64,000 nt of DNA from Noviherbaspirillum aridicola. GTDB taxonomy: Bacteria; Pseudomonadota; Gammaproteobacteria; Burkholderiales; Burkholderiaceae_D. The notes below the pieces were generated by a model. It had not been told where the DNA came from. It did not search any database and worked only from the letters and a program-made list of their open reading frames with translations. Shown piece after piece: positions 7,041 through 15,168 of this stretch. The DNA lies in the NCBI RefSeq assembly GCF_019656455.1, contig NZ_BPMK01000015.1, positions 1 to 64,000 on the forward strand, read 5' to 3'. A program made the translations under genes and the position numbers. Position 1 is the first letter of the stretch; each line of letters starts with the position of its first letter.

Positions 7041-9095
7041 TCAAGCCTGGGCGCGGTCGCGGCCGCGTCCCGCCACCACGGCCAGCGGGCGGCTTTCGAG
7101 CGGCGGCGCGGGCGGCAGGCCGGTCACTTCCAGGATTTCCCGCTCGTCCAGCGTTTCCCGCTGCAGCAGCGCGTCCACCAGCGCGTCGAGTGCGGGCCGG
7201 TGGGTCGCGAGCAGGCGGGTTGCGTCGCGGTGGCATGCCTCGATGATGCGCTGCACTTCGAGATCGATCAGGCGCGCGGTCTCGTCGCTGAACGGCTTGT
7301 CGCCGCCGAAGCCGCCACCGCCGCCGAGGAAGGGGTTCTGGCGCGACGCCAGCTGCACCATGCCGAGCTTGTCGCTCATGCCCCAGCGGGTGACCATGCT
7401 GCGTGCGAGACCGGTGGCCTGCTCGATGTCGTTTTCGGCGCCGGTGGTACGCGTGCCGTAGACGATTTCCTCCGCCACGCGCCCGCCCAGCATGCCGACG
7501 ATGCGCGCACGCAGATAGGCTTCCGGATAGTTGTAGCGGTCGGTCTGCGGTCGCTGGTAGGTGACGCCGAGCGCCTGTCCGCGCGGCACGATGGTCACGC
7601 GGTGCACCGGGTCGGCGCCCGGCACCAGCAGGCCGAGGATCGCGTGCCCGCTCTCGTGATAGGCGATGCGCTCGCGGTCCGCCTCGGACAGCAGGATCGG
7701 CCGCTCCGGACCGAGCACGATCTTTTCGAGCGCGTCGACGAAGTCCTTGTGCCGGACCTGGTCCTGCTCCCGGCGCGCGGCCAGCAGTGCGGCTTCGTTC
7801 ACCAGATTGCGGAGGTCGGCGCCGGCCAGCCCGGGCGTGGCCGAGGCCAGCTCCGTCAGCCGCACGTCCGGCGCCAGCGGCACCTTGCGGGTATGGACCT
7901 TGAGGATGGCTTCGCGGCCGGTCTTGTCCGGCAGGTTGACCACCACCCTGCGGTCGAAGCGGCCGGGGCGCAGCAGGGCCTTGTCGAGCACGTCGGGCTG
8001 GTTGGTCGCGGCCAGTACGATGATGCCCTCGCGGCTGGAAAAACCGTCCATCTCGGTCAGGATCTGGTTGAGCGTCTGCTCCTGCTCGCTGGAGCCGCCG
8101 ATGGCGACCTGTCCGCGCGCGCGGCCGATCGAGTCGAGCTCGTCGATGAAAATGATGGCCGGAGCGCTTTCGCGCGCCTGCCTGAACAGGTCGCGCACCC
8201 GCGCGGCGCCCACGCCCACGATCATCTCGACGAACTCGGCCGCGCTCATCGAGAAGAACGGCACCCCCGCCTCGCCCGCCACCGCGCGCGCCAGCAGCGT
8301 CTTGCCGGTGCCGGGCGAACCGACCAGCAGCACGCCCTTGGGCGCGGCGCCGCCGAGCCGGGTGTACTTGTGCGGATCCTTGAGGAAGTCGACCACTTCC
8401 ACCAGTTCGTTCTCGGCCTCGTCGATGCCGGCGACGTCGTTGAAAGTTACGCGCGAGTCCTGCTCCTGGTCGTAGCGGCGCGCCTTGCTCTTGCCGATGC
8501 CGAACAGTCCGCCACCCATCGCGCCGCCGCTCTGCTGCGCCGCGCGCCGGTACAGCCAGACGTAGAAGGCGATGATCAGGATGGCCGGACCGAAGCCGAA
8601 CAGCAGCGTGCCGAGCGCGCTGCCCTCCTGTATCGGCGTGGCGCTGATTTCCACCTTGTTGTCGATGAGGAATTGCTCCAGTCCCGGATCGACGAAAGCC
8701 GGCAGCGTGGTGGTAAAGGTGTTCGAGGTGCGGCTCGGCGGCGTGGCAAGCAGGCCCTTCTGCTGCGCGGGCGGCTGCGCGTCCTTGGCCTCGCCCTGCT
8801 GCTGCGGCGGCCAGGTGACCGCGTTGTTGAAGCGGCCTTCGATGCTGTCGCCCTGGCTGTAGATGGACTTGACGTTGCCCTTGGCCGCTTCCTGCTTGAA
8901 GACGGTGTACGGCACGGTCACCGGCGCGTCGGCGCCGGGAAAGAAGGTCTTCATCAACACATAGTTGACGAACAGGATGATCACGAAGATCAGCCAGGCC
9001 TTGCGGGGCGGCATCCGGCTTTGCCCGGCTTTGCCGCCGGGCAGGGCAGTCTTGTTTTGCGGCTTGGCCGCGCTGGGTCTGGTCTCGCGTTTCAT
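7041..9095 (-). CDS. ftsH: Accessory FtsH-type membrane AAA+ zinc protease
   Basis: About 684 residues. Domains: a basic N-terminal tail, membrane segment about 37-50, periplasmic domain about 55-165, second membrane segment about 180-200, AAA+ module with Walker A GSPGTGKT (about 255-262) and Walker B IIFIDELD, then an M41 peptidase with HESGH (about 481-485). FtsH degrades membrane and regulatory proteins. The usual housekeeping ftsH sits with rlmE and folP. Here neither is present, the periplasmic domain has an unusual Pro/Gln-rich insert (about 95-120), and a Gly-rich loop ([10 protein letters not shown]) lies near the C-terminus, so this is probably a second, diverged copy. The start is uncertain: ATG at 9095, 9104 or 9131, none with a strong ribosome-binding site. 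Confidence 0.85.
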   Translation of the reverse strand: MKRETRPSAAKPQNKTALPGGKAGQSRMPPRKAWLIFVIILFVNYVLMKTFFPGADAPVTVPYTVFKQEAAKGNVKSIYSQGDSIEGRFNNAVTWPPQQQGEAKDAQPPAQQKGLLATPPSRTSNTFTTTLPAFVDPGLEQFLIDNKVEISATPIQEGSALGTLLFGFGPAILIIAFYVWLYRRAAQQSGGAMGGGLFGIGKSKARRYDQEQDSRVTFNDVAGIDEAENELVEVVDFLKDPHKYTRLGGAAPKGVLLVGSPGTGKTLLARAVAGEAGVPFFSMSAAEFVEMIVGVGAARVRDLFRQARESAPAIIFIDELDSIGRARGQVAIGGSSEQEQTLNQILTEMDGFSSREGIIVLAATNQPDVLDKALLRPGRFDRRVVVNLPDKTGREAILKVHTRKVPLAPDVRLTELASATPGLAGADLRNLVNEAALLAARREQDQVRHKDFVDALEKIVLGPERPILLSEADRERIAYHESGHAILGLLVPGADPVHRVTIVPRGQALGVTYQRPQTDRYNYPEAYLRARIVGMLGGRVAEEIVYGTRTTGAENDIEQATGLARSMVTRWGMSDKLGMVQLASRQNPFLGGGGGFGGDKPFSDETARLIDLEVQRIIEACHRDATRLLATHRPALDALVDALLQRETLDEREILEVTGLPPAPPLESRPLAVVAGRGRDRAQA

Positions 9096-9247
9096 CACAG
9101 TCATCCGGGGAACAAGGGTGAGACCTCGCACCGGGAGGGCTGGTTTCCGCCCTCTTGCTCGTTCGGCAAGGCATTGCCGGAACTTAAGGCGCCGGCGCCG
9201 GAAAGAACATGACCTGAGTCAAAACCCGCACAAGCGGCCGGTCGCCT

Positions 9248-9865
9248 TCAAGCCGCCCGCAGCTCCACGCGCGCCTGGCCGATCACGGATTTCGCCGCGC
9301 TCAGTCCGAGCAGGGCCATGATGCTCGCCACCACGATATCGGGCCAGCCGGCGCCGGTGCCGAATACGCCGAGCGCCGCCAGCATCACCGCGACGTTGCC
9401 GATCGCATCGTTGCGCGTGCATAGCCAGACCGAGCGCATGTTGGCATCGCCGTTGCGACGGCTGAAAAGCAGCACCGCCACCAGCAGATTGGCGCACAGC
9501 GCCAGGAACCCGGTGGCGCCCATGGTCACATGCTCCGGCACCGTGCCGCTGACGGCATGCCAGATTGCGGCGCCCAGCACGAACAGGCCGTAAGCGCCCA
9601 TGGTGACGCCCTTCCACAACGCGGTGCGCGAACGCCAGACCGCCGCCATGCCGAGCACGAACAGCGATACCGCGTAGTTGGCCGCGTCGCCGAGGAAATC
9701 CACGGCGTCGGCCAGCAGCGAGACCGAGCCGGCCGCGACGCCGCTCACGATTTCGATGCCGAACATGGCGGCATTCACCACCAGGGCGATCCACAGGATG
9801 CGGCGATAGGCCGGGTCGACCGGCGGACGGCTGGAGGCGCAGCCCCCGGAACAGCAATCCGACAT
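9248..9865 (-). CDS. CDF-like cation efflux transporter (membrane domain only)
   Basis: A 205-residue protein with five to six membrane segments and the cation diffusion facilitator pattern. SLLADAVDFLGDA (about 48-60) carries the DxxxD half-site, and TRNDAIGNVAVM (about 150-161) supplies the second pair. The cytoplasmic C-terminal metal-binding domain of classical CDF proteins is absent. The N-terminus MSDCCSGGC is a Cys-rich soft-metal motif. A strong AAGGAGG site precedes the ATG. A MerR-type promoter just upstream (9892-9922) argues for induction by a thiophilic metal such as Cd, Pb or Zn. The family is firm; the metal is inference. Confidence 0.85.
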   Translation of the reverse strand: MSDCCSGGCASSRPPVDPAYRRILWIALVVNAAMFGIEIVSGVAAGSVSLLADAVDFLGDAANYAVSLFVLGMAAVWRSRTALWKGVTMGAYGLFVLGAAIWHAVSGTVPEHVTMGATGFLALCANLLVAVLLFSRRNGDANMRSVWLCTRNDAIGNVAVMLAALGVFGTGAGWPDIVVASIMALLGLSAAKSVIGQARVELRAA

Positions 9866-9891
9866 CTTTTCCTCCTTCTTCAGATACCGGC

Positions 9892-9922
9892 ATTGGAAAC
9901 CCTGTAGCCGCTACAGAGTCAA
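9892..9922 (-). promoter_or_regulatory. MerR-family (CadR/PbrR-like) operator-promoter for the CDF transporter
   Basis: On the minus strand there is a -35 element TTGACT (9917-9922), a 19-base spacer and a -10-like TCCAAT (9892-9897). The spacer is filled by the perfect dyad CTGTAGC-N-GCTACAG (9902-9916). An overlong 19-base spacer containing a dyad is the hallmark of MerR-regulated metal promoters, and this one closely resembles the pbrA/cadA type. The -35 overlaps the stop codon of the upstream DUF2145 gene. No merR-type gene is within the window, so the regulator would act in trans. Confidence 0.75.
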
Positions 9923-10728
9923 GTCCCGTCCAGCCGCAGCACCTGCACCGGGCCGCCGAGACCGGACCGGCCCAGCCAGGCGAACACCGATTCCACCGTC
10001 ACCGTCTCGATCCGGTCGGTGAAGCGTTGCGCATCAGGATGGTCGTCGAAGGCGACATTGGCCGCGGCCACGCGCCCGCCGAGCCGGGTCAGCGCGCCGA
10101 TCCTCAGCATCGCCGGCTGAAAATCCTGCCACTGCAGCCATGCCTGGGCGCGCTGCCGGGTGGCGCCATCCGTCATCGCCGCGGCCAGGGTCTCCGCCGC
10201 CCACTGGTTGGATTGCTGGTACTTGCGGCCCCAGGCAAAGCTGACGATGCTGTAGGGTTTGTGATGCAGCGCCAGGGCGCGCGGCTCGTCCAGCAGCAGC
10301 GCGTACAGCTTGTCCTGCACCGGCGCGGCCGGCGCCACCCAGGCCGCCTCGAATCGCCACAGGTCGTCGAGGAAGAACTCGGCCAGTCCCTGGCGATACA
10401 TCGCCGACTCGGCGCTGCCGCAGTGGTTGAGCTTGTGCAGCACCCGCCAGACATGACCGCCATGCCCGTCCGGCTGCCGATACGCGAAACCGAGATGGGA
10501 ATACCTCAGCCCGTAGCGGGACAGGTCCTGCCCGGCGCGTGCCAGCAGCACCACCTTGTGGCCGCTGGCATCGAGCGCATGCAGGGTGCGCTCCGCCAGC
10601 CTCAGGCCGCGCACCACCGTCTCGACCGCCGGCTTTTTCTCTTCGCAAGACCTTCCGGCGTGGGCCGGCGGCGTGCCGAGTGCGGCGAGCGCTAACATGG
10701 CGACGCCCAGAATCGAAGTGAGTCTCAT
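9919..10728 (-). CDS. DUF2145 exported protein
   Basis: A 269-residue protein with a cleavable signal peptide (about 1-24, ending PAHA). The body matches the DUF2145 pattern: GLRYSHLGFAYR (about 73-84), VLHKLNHCGSAES (about 96-108) and SNQWAAETLAAAM (about 172-184). The function is unknown. The block order, an SHxGF His followed later by an SNQWxxExL element, loosely resembles permuted NlpC/P60-type cysteine peptidases, although no Cys occupies the nucleophile position. It starts 7 bases after the stop of the upstream gene, so it is translationally linked to it. Confidence 0.75.
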   Translation of the reverse strand: MRLTSILGVAMLALAALGTPPAHAGRSCEEKKPAVETVVRGLRLAERTLHALDASGHKVVLLARAGQDLSRYGLRYSHLGFAYRQPDGHGGHVWRVLHKLNHCGSAESAMYRQGLAEFFLDDLWRFEAAWVAPAAPVQDKLYALLLDEPRALALHHKPYSIVSFAWGRKYQQSNQWAAETLAAAMTDGATRQRAQAWLQWQDFQPAMLRIGALTRLGGRVAAANVAFDDHPDAQRFTDRIETVTVESVFAWLGRSGLGGPVQVLRLDGT

Positions 10729-10735
10729 CGCGGCC

Positions 10736-11176
10736 TCAGTCGGTCAGTCGTTCGTTATGCACCAGCGCCCGGCCGATCGCATTGGGCAGGAAGGCAATCG
10801 CTTCGCCGGCCACCGACAGCACGGTGCCGGCGCCGATCACGCTCACCGTCACCGTGCCGCCCACCGCGATCGCGGACGCGCCCACGCCCTTGCCGACGAT
10901 TTCCACGCTGGCGCGGGCGCCGTCCGATGCACGCTCCAGCACCAGCACCACGCCGCGTGCGCTGCTCTCCACCGCCTTCACCACCAGGACCGCCCCGGAG
11001 ACCGACAGCGCGGCCGGGACGGCGATCACGGCGCCGGCGGCGCTGGCGCCGACGACGACCGAGGCCAGCGGCAGTGCTGAGAGCGCGCTCAGCGCCGATG
11101 CGTCGCCATGTGCGGCCGCGTTGCCGGAACCGAGCAGGTGCAGGGCCAGCACCGATGCGATGAGGGATTTCTTCAT
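10736..11176 (-). CDS. Exported hydrophobic protein of unknown function
   Basis: A 146-residue protein with a signal peptide (about 1-22) and a body made largely of Ala/Val/Gly/Ser, with two long hydrophobic stretches (about 35-68 and 98-130) separated by a short charged segment (LERASDGARASVEIVGKG). I recognise no named family. A strong AAGGAG lies before the ATG. It lies between a YiaAB gene (27 bases upstream) and the DUF2145 gene (7 bases downstream), and the three form one likely transcription unit. It may be a small envelope or membrane-associated protein acting with DUF2145. Confidence 0.65.
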   Translation of the reverse strand: MKKSLIASVLALHLLGSGNAAAHGDASALSALSALPLASVVVGASAAGAVIAVPAALSVSGAVLVVKAVESSARGVVLVLERASDGARASVEIVGKGVGASAIAVGGTVTVSVIGAGTVLSVAGEAIAFLPNAIGRALVHNERLTD

Positions 11177-11203
11177 GATGTCTCCTTTGCGTGAACGGCG
11201 GGC

Positions 11204-11644
11204 TTACAGCGTGGCGGCCGCTTCGGCGCGGTCGGCTTCATGCTTGTCGCGCAGGGTCTTGGCCAGGGTGAAGGCGGAGCTGACCAGGTAGAGCCACGCC
11301 ACGCCGAGATAGGCCTTGTAGGTCTCGTTGATCGCCATGCGCATCAGTCCCCAGGCGGTCAGGGCCATGGCAAGGAAGAAGCCGGCCCAGACCACGTACT
11401 TGAACAGCGGCGTATCGCTCGTCCGGCCCTCGATGCGCGCCTGCTCGTTGTCGCGCACCAGCTTGGCCAGCACGAAGACCTTGGTCAGGCAGAAGAGGTA
11501 ACCCATGATCATGAACACCCGGTCCAGGTCGGTGCCGGGCAGCCAGGCGAGTCCGGTCCCGCACATCAGGGCCGCCAGGCCGAAGGAAATCCAGACCTGC
11601 AGCTGCCAGGCACGGCTGTCGCGGTGAATCAGGGTGGTTTTCAT
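11204..11644 (-). CDS. YiaA/YiaB-family inner-membrane protein
   Basis: A 146-residue protein with four membrane segments and two YiaAB units. Each starts with a W-x-x-G/S-F-type helix: WQLQVWISFGLAALMCGTGL (about 13-32) and KYVVWAGFFLAMALTAWGLM (about 78-97). The family is linked to envelope stress responses in enterobacteria. The ATG at 11644 has TGAGGAG 5 bases upstream, which decides it over two earlier in-frame ATGs. It is probably the first gene of the yiaAB-unknown-DUF2145 unit. Confidence 0.8.
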   Translation of the reverse strand: MKTTLIHRDSRAWQLQVWISFGLAALMCGTGLAWLPGTDLDRVFMIMGYLFCLTKVFVLAKLVRDNEQARIEGRTSDTPLFKYVVWAGFFLAMALTAWGLMRMAINETYKAYLGVAWLYLVSSAFTLAKTLRDKHEADRAEAAATL

Positions 11645-11757
11645 GTTGCTCCTCACAAGAAGTGGATGAGTCTTCATTGTGAGGAGAGGGCGCGTAAAAA
11701 GCACAGGAATACTATGCCGGTCGCGCTCCGAAAGCTTATCGGTATCGTTTTGCGATA

Positions 11758-13701
11758 CTACTTCCCGTCCAGCAAGGCGGCCACGCGCTGCTGAAGCAGT
11801 TCCGGCCGGGCCTCACCCGCGGCGACCGGGCCGCCGATATTAAGTCCGACCCGGCTGAAGATGCCGCGCCGGAACGGCCGCACCATCGCCACCCGCTCGC
11901 CGTTGACCTGTTCGATGCGGCTGAAGAAGGAGCCCCAGAGATTGGTCAGCGCCATCGGCACCACCGGCGGGTCGATGCCGTCGGCGCGCGCGCGCTCGAG
12001 GATCTTCACCACCCCGCCCTTGAACGGCTGCAACTTGCCGTCGCGGGTGATGCCGCCTTCGGGGAAGATCGCCAGCAGGTCGCCTTCCCTCAGCACCCGC
12101 GCCGCTTCCTCGAACGCACGCTCGTATGCCGCCGGGTCGTCGCCGCGCGGCGCGATCGGGATCGCCCTGGCCAGCCGGAACAGCGCGCCCAGGACCGGGA
12201 TGCGGAAGATGCGGTGGTCCATGATGAAATAGATCGGCCGCGGACTGGCCGCCTTCATCAGTATCGCGTCGACGAAGCTGACATGGTTGCAGACCAGCAC
12301 CGCCGGCCCGGACGCCGGGATGTTCTCGTCGCCCTGCACTTTGAAGCGGTACATGAAATGCGACATCACCCAGGCCACGAAACGGAGCAGGTATTCCGGC
12401 ACCAGCAGGAAGATGTAGCCGGCGACCACCGCGTTGGCGAGGGCGACGAACAGGAACACCTGCGGAATCGTCATCCCGGCCTTGATCAGGGCGCCGACGA
12501 TGACCGAGCTGGCCACCATGAACAGCGCATTGACGATATTGTTGGCGGCGATGATGCGGGCGCGGTGCGTCGGCTGGGAGCGAAGCTGGATCAGCGCATA
12601 CATCGGCACGCTGTAGAGCCCGGCCGACAGGCTCAGCAGCGCCAGGTCCGCCATCACCCGCCAGTGCGCCGGCTCCGCGACGAAGCGCGCGATACCCATC
12701 ACCTCGGAGGCGGGCAGGCTGCGCGAGGCGAAATACAGGTCGGTGCCGAACACGCTCATGCCGATCGCGCCGAGCGGCACCAGGCCGATTTCCACGTGGC
12801 GCCGGCCCAGGCTTTCGCACAGCAGCGAGCCGGACGCGATCCCGATCGAGAACACCACCAGCAGAAGCGACGCCACCTGCTCGTCGCCATGCAGCACCTC
12901 CTTGGCGAAGCTCGGGAACTGGCTGAGGAAGACCGCCCCGAAGAACCACATCCAGGAGATGCCGAGCACCGAGCGGAACACCACCAGGTTCTGCCGCGCC
13001 ATCATCAGGTTGCGCCAGGTTTCGCTGACCGGATTCCAGTTGATTTTCAGGTCCGGGTCGGTGGCAGGCGCCTTCGGGATGAACTGCGCGGCGAGGCGGC
13101 CGAGCACCGCCACCAGCACGCAGGCCACGGCCACCTGGAGGCGGCCGATCTCCGGCACGGCGATCAGCAGGCCGCCGGCGATATTGCCGAGCAGGATGGC
13201 GACGAAGGTCCCCATCTCCACCATGCCGTTGCCCCCGGTGAGTTCGCGCTCGTTGAGCGCCTGCGGCAGATAGGCGAACTTGACCGGCCCGAACACGGTC
13301 GAGTGCAGGCCCATCAGGAACACGCAGGCCAGCAGCACCGGCACGTTCCCGGCGAGGAAGCCGTAGGCCGCCAGCGCCATGATCAGGATCTCCACATTCT
13401 TCACCAGCCGGATGATCGCGGTCTTCTCATACTTGTCGGTGATCTGGCCGCTGGTGGCCGAGAACAGCAGGAAGGGCAGGATGAACAGCGCGCCGATCGC
13501 CAGCCCGGCCAGCGCCGGCGGCAGCCAGGCGACCTGCAGCTGGTAGGTCACCATGACGGTGAAGGCGAACTTGAAGAGATTGTCGTTGGCCGCATTGGAA
13601 AACTGCGTCCAGAAGAAAGGGGCGAAGCGGCGCTGCCTCAGCAGGGCAAACTGATTCGGGTGGCCGGCTTCCGTCTCCCTGTGCTGCACGGTCTGATTCA
13701 T
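11758..13701 (-). CDS. Fused MFS lysophospholipid flippase (LplT-like) and PlsC acyltransferase
   Basis: A 647-residue two-domain protein. Residues about 15-420 form a 12-helix MFS transporter of the LplT type. Residues about 435-640 form a 1-acylglycerol-3-phosphate acyltransferase domain with the NHVSFVD (HX4D, about 472) and FPEGGITRDG motifs. It should flip lysophospholipids across the inner membrane and reacylate them. It differs from Aas/LplT fusions in lacking an acyl-ACP synthetase domain. It is transcribed divergently from an XRE regulator gene and separated from it by a conserved-looking inverted repeat. Confidence 0.9.
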   Translation of the reverse strand: MNQTVQHRETEAGHPNQFALLRQRRFAPFFWTQFSNAANDNLFKFAFTVMVTYQLQVAWLPPALAGLAIGALFILPFLLFSATSGQITDKYEKTAIIRLVKNVEILIMALAAYGFLAGNVPVLLACVFLMGLHSTVFGPVKFAYLPQALNERELTGGNGMVEMGTFVAILLGNIAGGLLIAVPEIGRLQVAVACVLVAVLGRLAAQFIPKAPATDPDLKINWNPVSETWRNLMMARQNLVVFRSVLGISWMWFFGAVFLSQFPSFAKEVLHGDEQVASLLLVVFSIGIASGSLLCESLGRRHVEIGLVPLGAIGMSVFGTDLYFASRSLPASEVMGIARFVAEPAHWRVMADLALLSLSAGLYSVPMYALIQLRSQPTHRARIIAANNIVNALFMVASSVIVGALIKAGMTIPQVFLFVALANAVVAGYIFLLVPEYLLRFVAWVMSHFMYRFKVQGDENIPASGPAVLVCNHVSFVDAILMKAASPRPIYFIMDHRIFRIPVLGALFRLARAIPIAPRGDDPAAYERAFEEAARVLREGDLLAIFPEGGITRDGKLQPFKGGVVKILERARADGIDPPVVPMALTNLWGSFFSRIEQVNGERVAMVRPFRRGIFSRVGLNIGGPVAAGEARPELLQQRVAALLDGK

Positions 13702-13771
13702 GGTCTTTCCCGGTTCGTGGAATTGCAGCGAATATACCTTCTGTCATCCGGGCGGGAAACAATTTCTGTAC

Positions 13772-13817
13772 CATTGGTATCCGCGGCTACCCGCAGTAGC
13801 AGGAAACGATACCAATG
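13772..13817. promoter_or_regulatory. Long inverted repeat in the divergent MFS-PlsC / XRE intergenic region
   Basis: CATTGGTATC (13772-13781) is repeated exactly as its reverse complement GATACCAATG (13808-13817), with 26 bases between. The right arm includes the start codon of the XRE gene. A perfect 10-base dyad covering the start of a regulator gene suggests an autoregulatory operator that could also control the divergent acyltransferase gene. Confidence 0.5.
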
Positions 13818-14546
13818 ACCACCAGCGCCCACCTGATCGCCGCCCTGAAGGAAGAACTCAAGGACGCCCGGCTCACCTATGCCGGCCTCGCCAGAAAACT
13901 CGGCATGGCCGAGTCGAGCATCAAGCGCATGTTCGCCCGCGGCGACATGCCGCTGTCGCGCGTGGATGAGATCTGCGTCGCGCTGAAGATAGACTTCGCC
14001 GATCTCGCGCGCCGCGTCGCCGATGCGCAGCCGCTGCTGGCCGAGCTGACGCTGGCGCAGGAGAAGGCGGTGGTGGCCGACAAGAAGCTGTTGCTGGTCG
14101 CGATCTGCGTGCTCAGCCAGTGGACGCTGGAGCAGATCGTCGCGAGTTACCGCCTGGACGAAGCCGAGGCCATCAAGTATCTGGCGCAGCTCGACCGCAT
14201 CGGCATCATCGAGCTGCGTCCGCTCAACCGCTACCGGCTCAAGCTGGCCAAGACCTTCAGCTGGCGTCCGCACGGGCCGGTGATGAACTTCTTCCGCGAG
14301 CACGCGCTGCATGATTATTTTTCGGGCGGCTTCGATCGCGAGGATGAAGCCCTGGTGCTGGTGCACGGATCGATCGGCAAGAGCCAGGCGCCCGCCTTCG
14401 TCGAACGCCTGCAGCGGGTCGCGCAGGACTTCGCGCAGCAGCACCAGACCGACCAGAAGCTCGCCATGCAGCACCGCGAGGGTTATACCCTGCTGCTGGC
14501 GATGCGTTCCTGGGAATTCGAAGCCTTTACCCGTTTACGCCGCTGA
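13815..14546 (+). CDS. XRE-family transcriptional regulator with unidentified C-terminal domain
   Basis: A 243-residue protein. Residues about 5-65 form a Cro/CI-type helix-turn-helix (TYAGLARKLGMAESSIKRMF). The C-terminal 170 residues include a second helix-rich, winged-helix-like segment around 95-140 (LSQWTLEQIVASYRLDEAEA) and no recognised ligand domain. It is divergent from the MFS-PlsC lipid gene, so it may regulate membrane-lipid repair. The terminal bases overlap the convergent yaeQ gene by 12. Confidence 0.8.
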   Translation: MTTSAHLIAALKEELKDARLTYAGLARKLGMAESSIKRMFARGDMPLSRVDEICVALKIDFADLARRVADAQPLLAELTLAQEKAVVADKKLLLVAICVLSQWTLEQIVASYRLDEAEAIKYLAQLDRIGIIELRPLNRYRLKLAKTFSWRPHGPVMNFFREHALHDYFSGGFDREDEALVLVHGSIGKSQAPAFVERLQRVAQDFAQQHQTDQKLAMQHREGYTLLLAMRSWEFEAFTRLRR

Positions 14547-15083
14547 CGGCGCCATCAGCACCCGCGGTTCGATCTGCACGCTGCGGCTGCCGTCGCCCAG
14601 CCACACCTGGCCGTCCTGTATCGTGCATTGCAGGCGCATCGTGCGCTGGGCGAGCTGCGCCAGCTCCTGGGTCGACGCCGACGGCAGGCTGACGACGGTG
14701 AGATTGCGCGCCCGCTCCAGCTTCGGCCCCGCCTGGTTCCACCACACATGGCTGGCGCCGCCATAGCAGTACACCATGACCCGCTCGGCGCGGCCGCAGG
14801 CCTTGAGAATGCGTTTTTCATCCGGCTGCCCGACCTCGATCCACAGGGAGATGGCGCCCGTCAGATCCTTCTGCCACAGGTCGGGTTCGTCATCGGTGGA
14901 CAGCCCGCGCCCGAAGGCAAGTGCTTCGTCGGCATGGAGCGCGAAACAGAGCAGGCGCACCATCATCCGTTCGTCTGTCTCCGACGGATGGCGCGCGAGC
15001 GTCAGTGCGTGGTCGCCGTAGTGGTGACGGTCCATGTCGGCTACCTGGAGGTCGGCCTTGAAGATAGTCGCTTTGAGTGCCAT
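14535..15083 (-). CDS. yaeQ: YaeQ-family protein
   Basis: A 182-residue protein matching YaeQ throughout: it opens ALKATIFKADLQVADMDRHHY, and has HPSETDERMMVRLL (about 33-46), the acidic LSTDDEPDLW (about 62-71) and VMVYCYGG (about 102-109). YaeQ has a restriction-endonuclease-like (PD-(D/E)xK) fold, but its cellular role is not established. The ATG at 15083 gives the usual family length; longer upstream frames are non-conserved. It is convergent with the XRE gene. Confidence 0.9.
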   Translation of the reverse strand: MALKATIFKADLQVADMDRHHYGDHALTLARHPSETDERMMVRLLCFALHADEALAFGRGLSTDDEPDLWQKDLTGAISLWIEVGQPDEKRILKACGRAERVMVYCYGGASHVWWNQAGPKLERARNLTVVSLPSASTQELAQLAQRTMRLQCTIQDGQVWLGDGSRSVQIEPRVLMAPSAA

Positions 15084-15168
15084 CGTTGCTTGCGGTTTTG
15101 CGGGAGCGGCAAATGTACAGCAAAGCCCGGCGATCGGGGCGATAATCGCTGCTTTGCCCACGCGGGTC

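Noticed and set aside
6664-9174. An 836-codon minus-strand frame overlapping ftsH
   Set aside because: It is a frame-shifted shadow of the ftsH gene and the 5' end of the GGDEF gene, Arg/Gly-rich, with no recognisable sequence.
9902-9916. CTGT...ACAG dyad as a LexA box
   Set aside because: The spacing between CTG and CAG is 9, not 10. It is centred in an overlong 19-base promoter spacer, which fits MerR-type operators much better.
12214-13818. A 534-codon frame antisense to the MFS-PlsC gene
   Set aside because: It is rich in His, Arg and Gln in the pattern of a high-GC antisense frame, with no domain.
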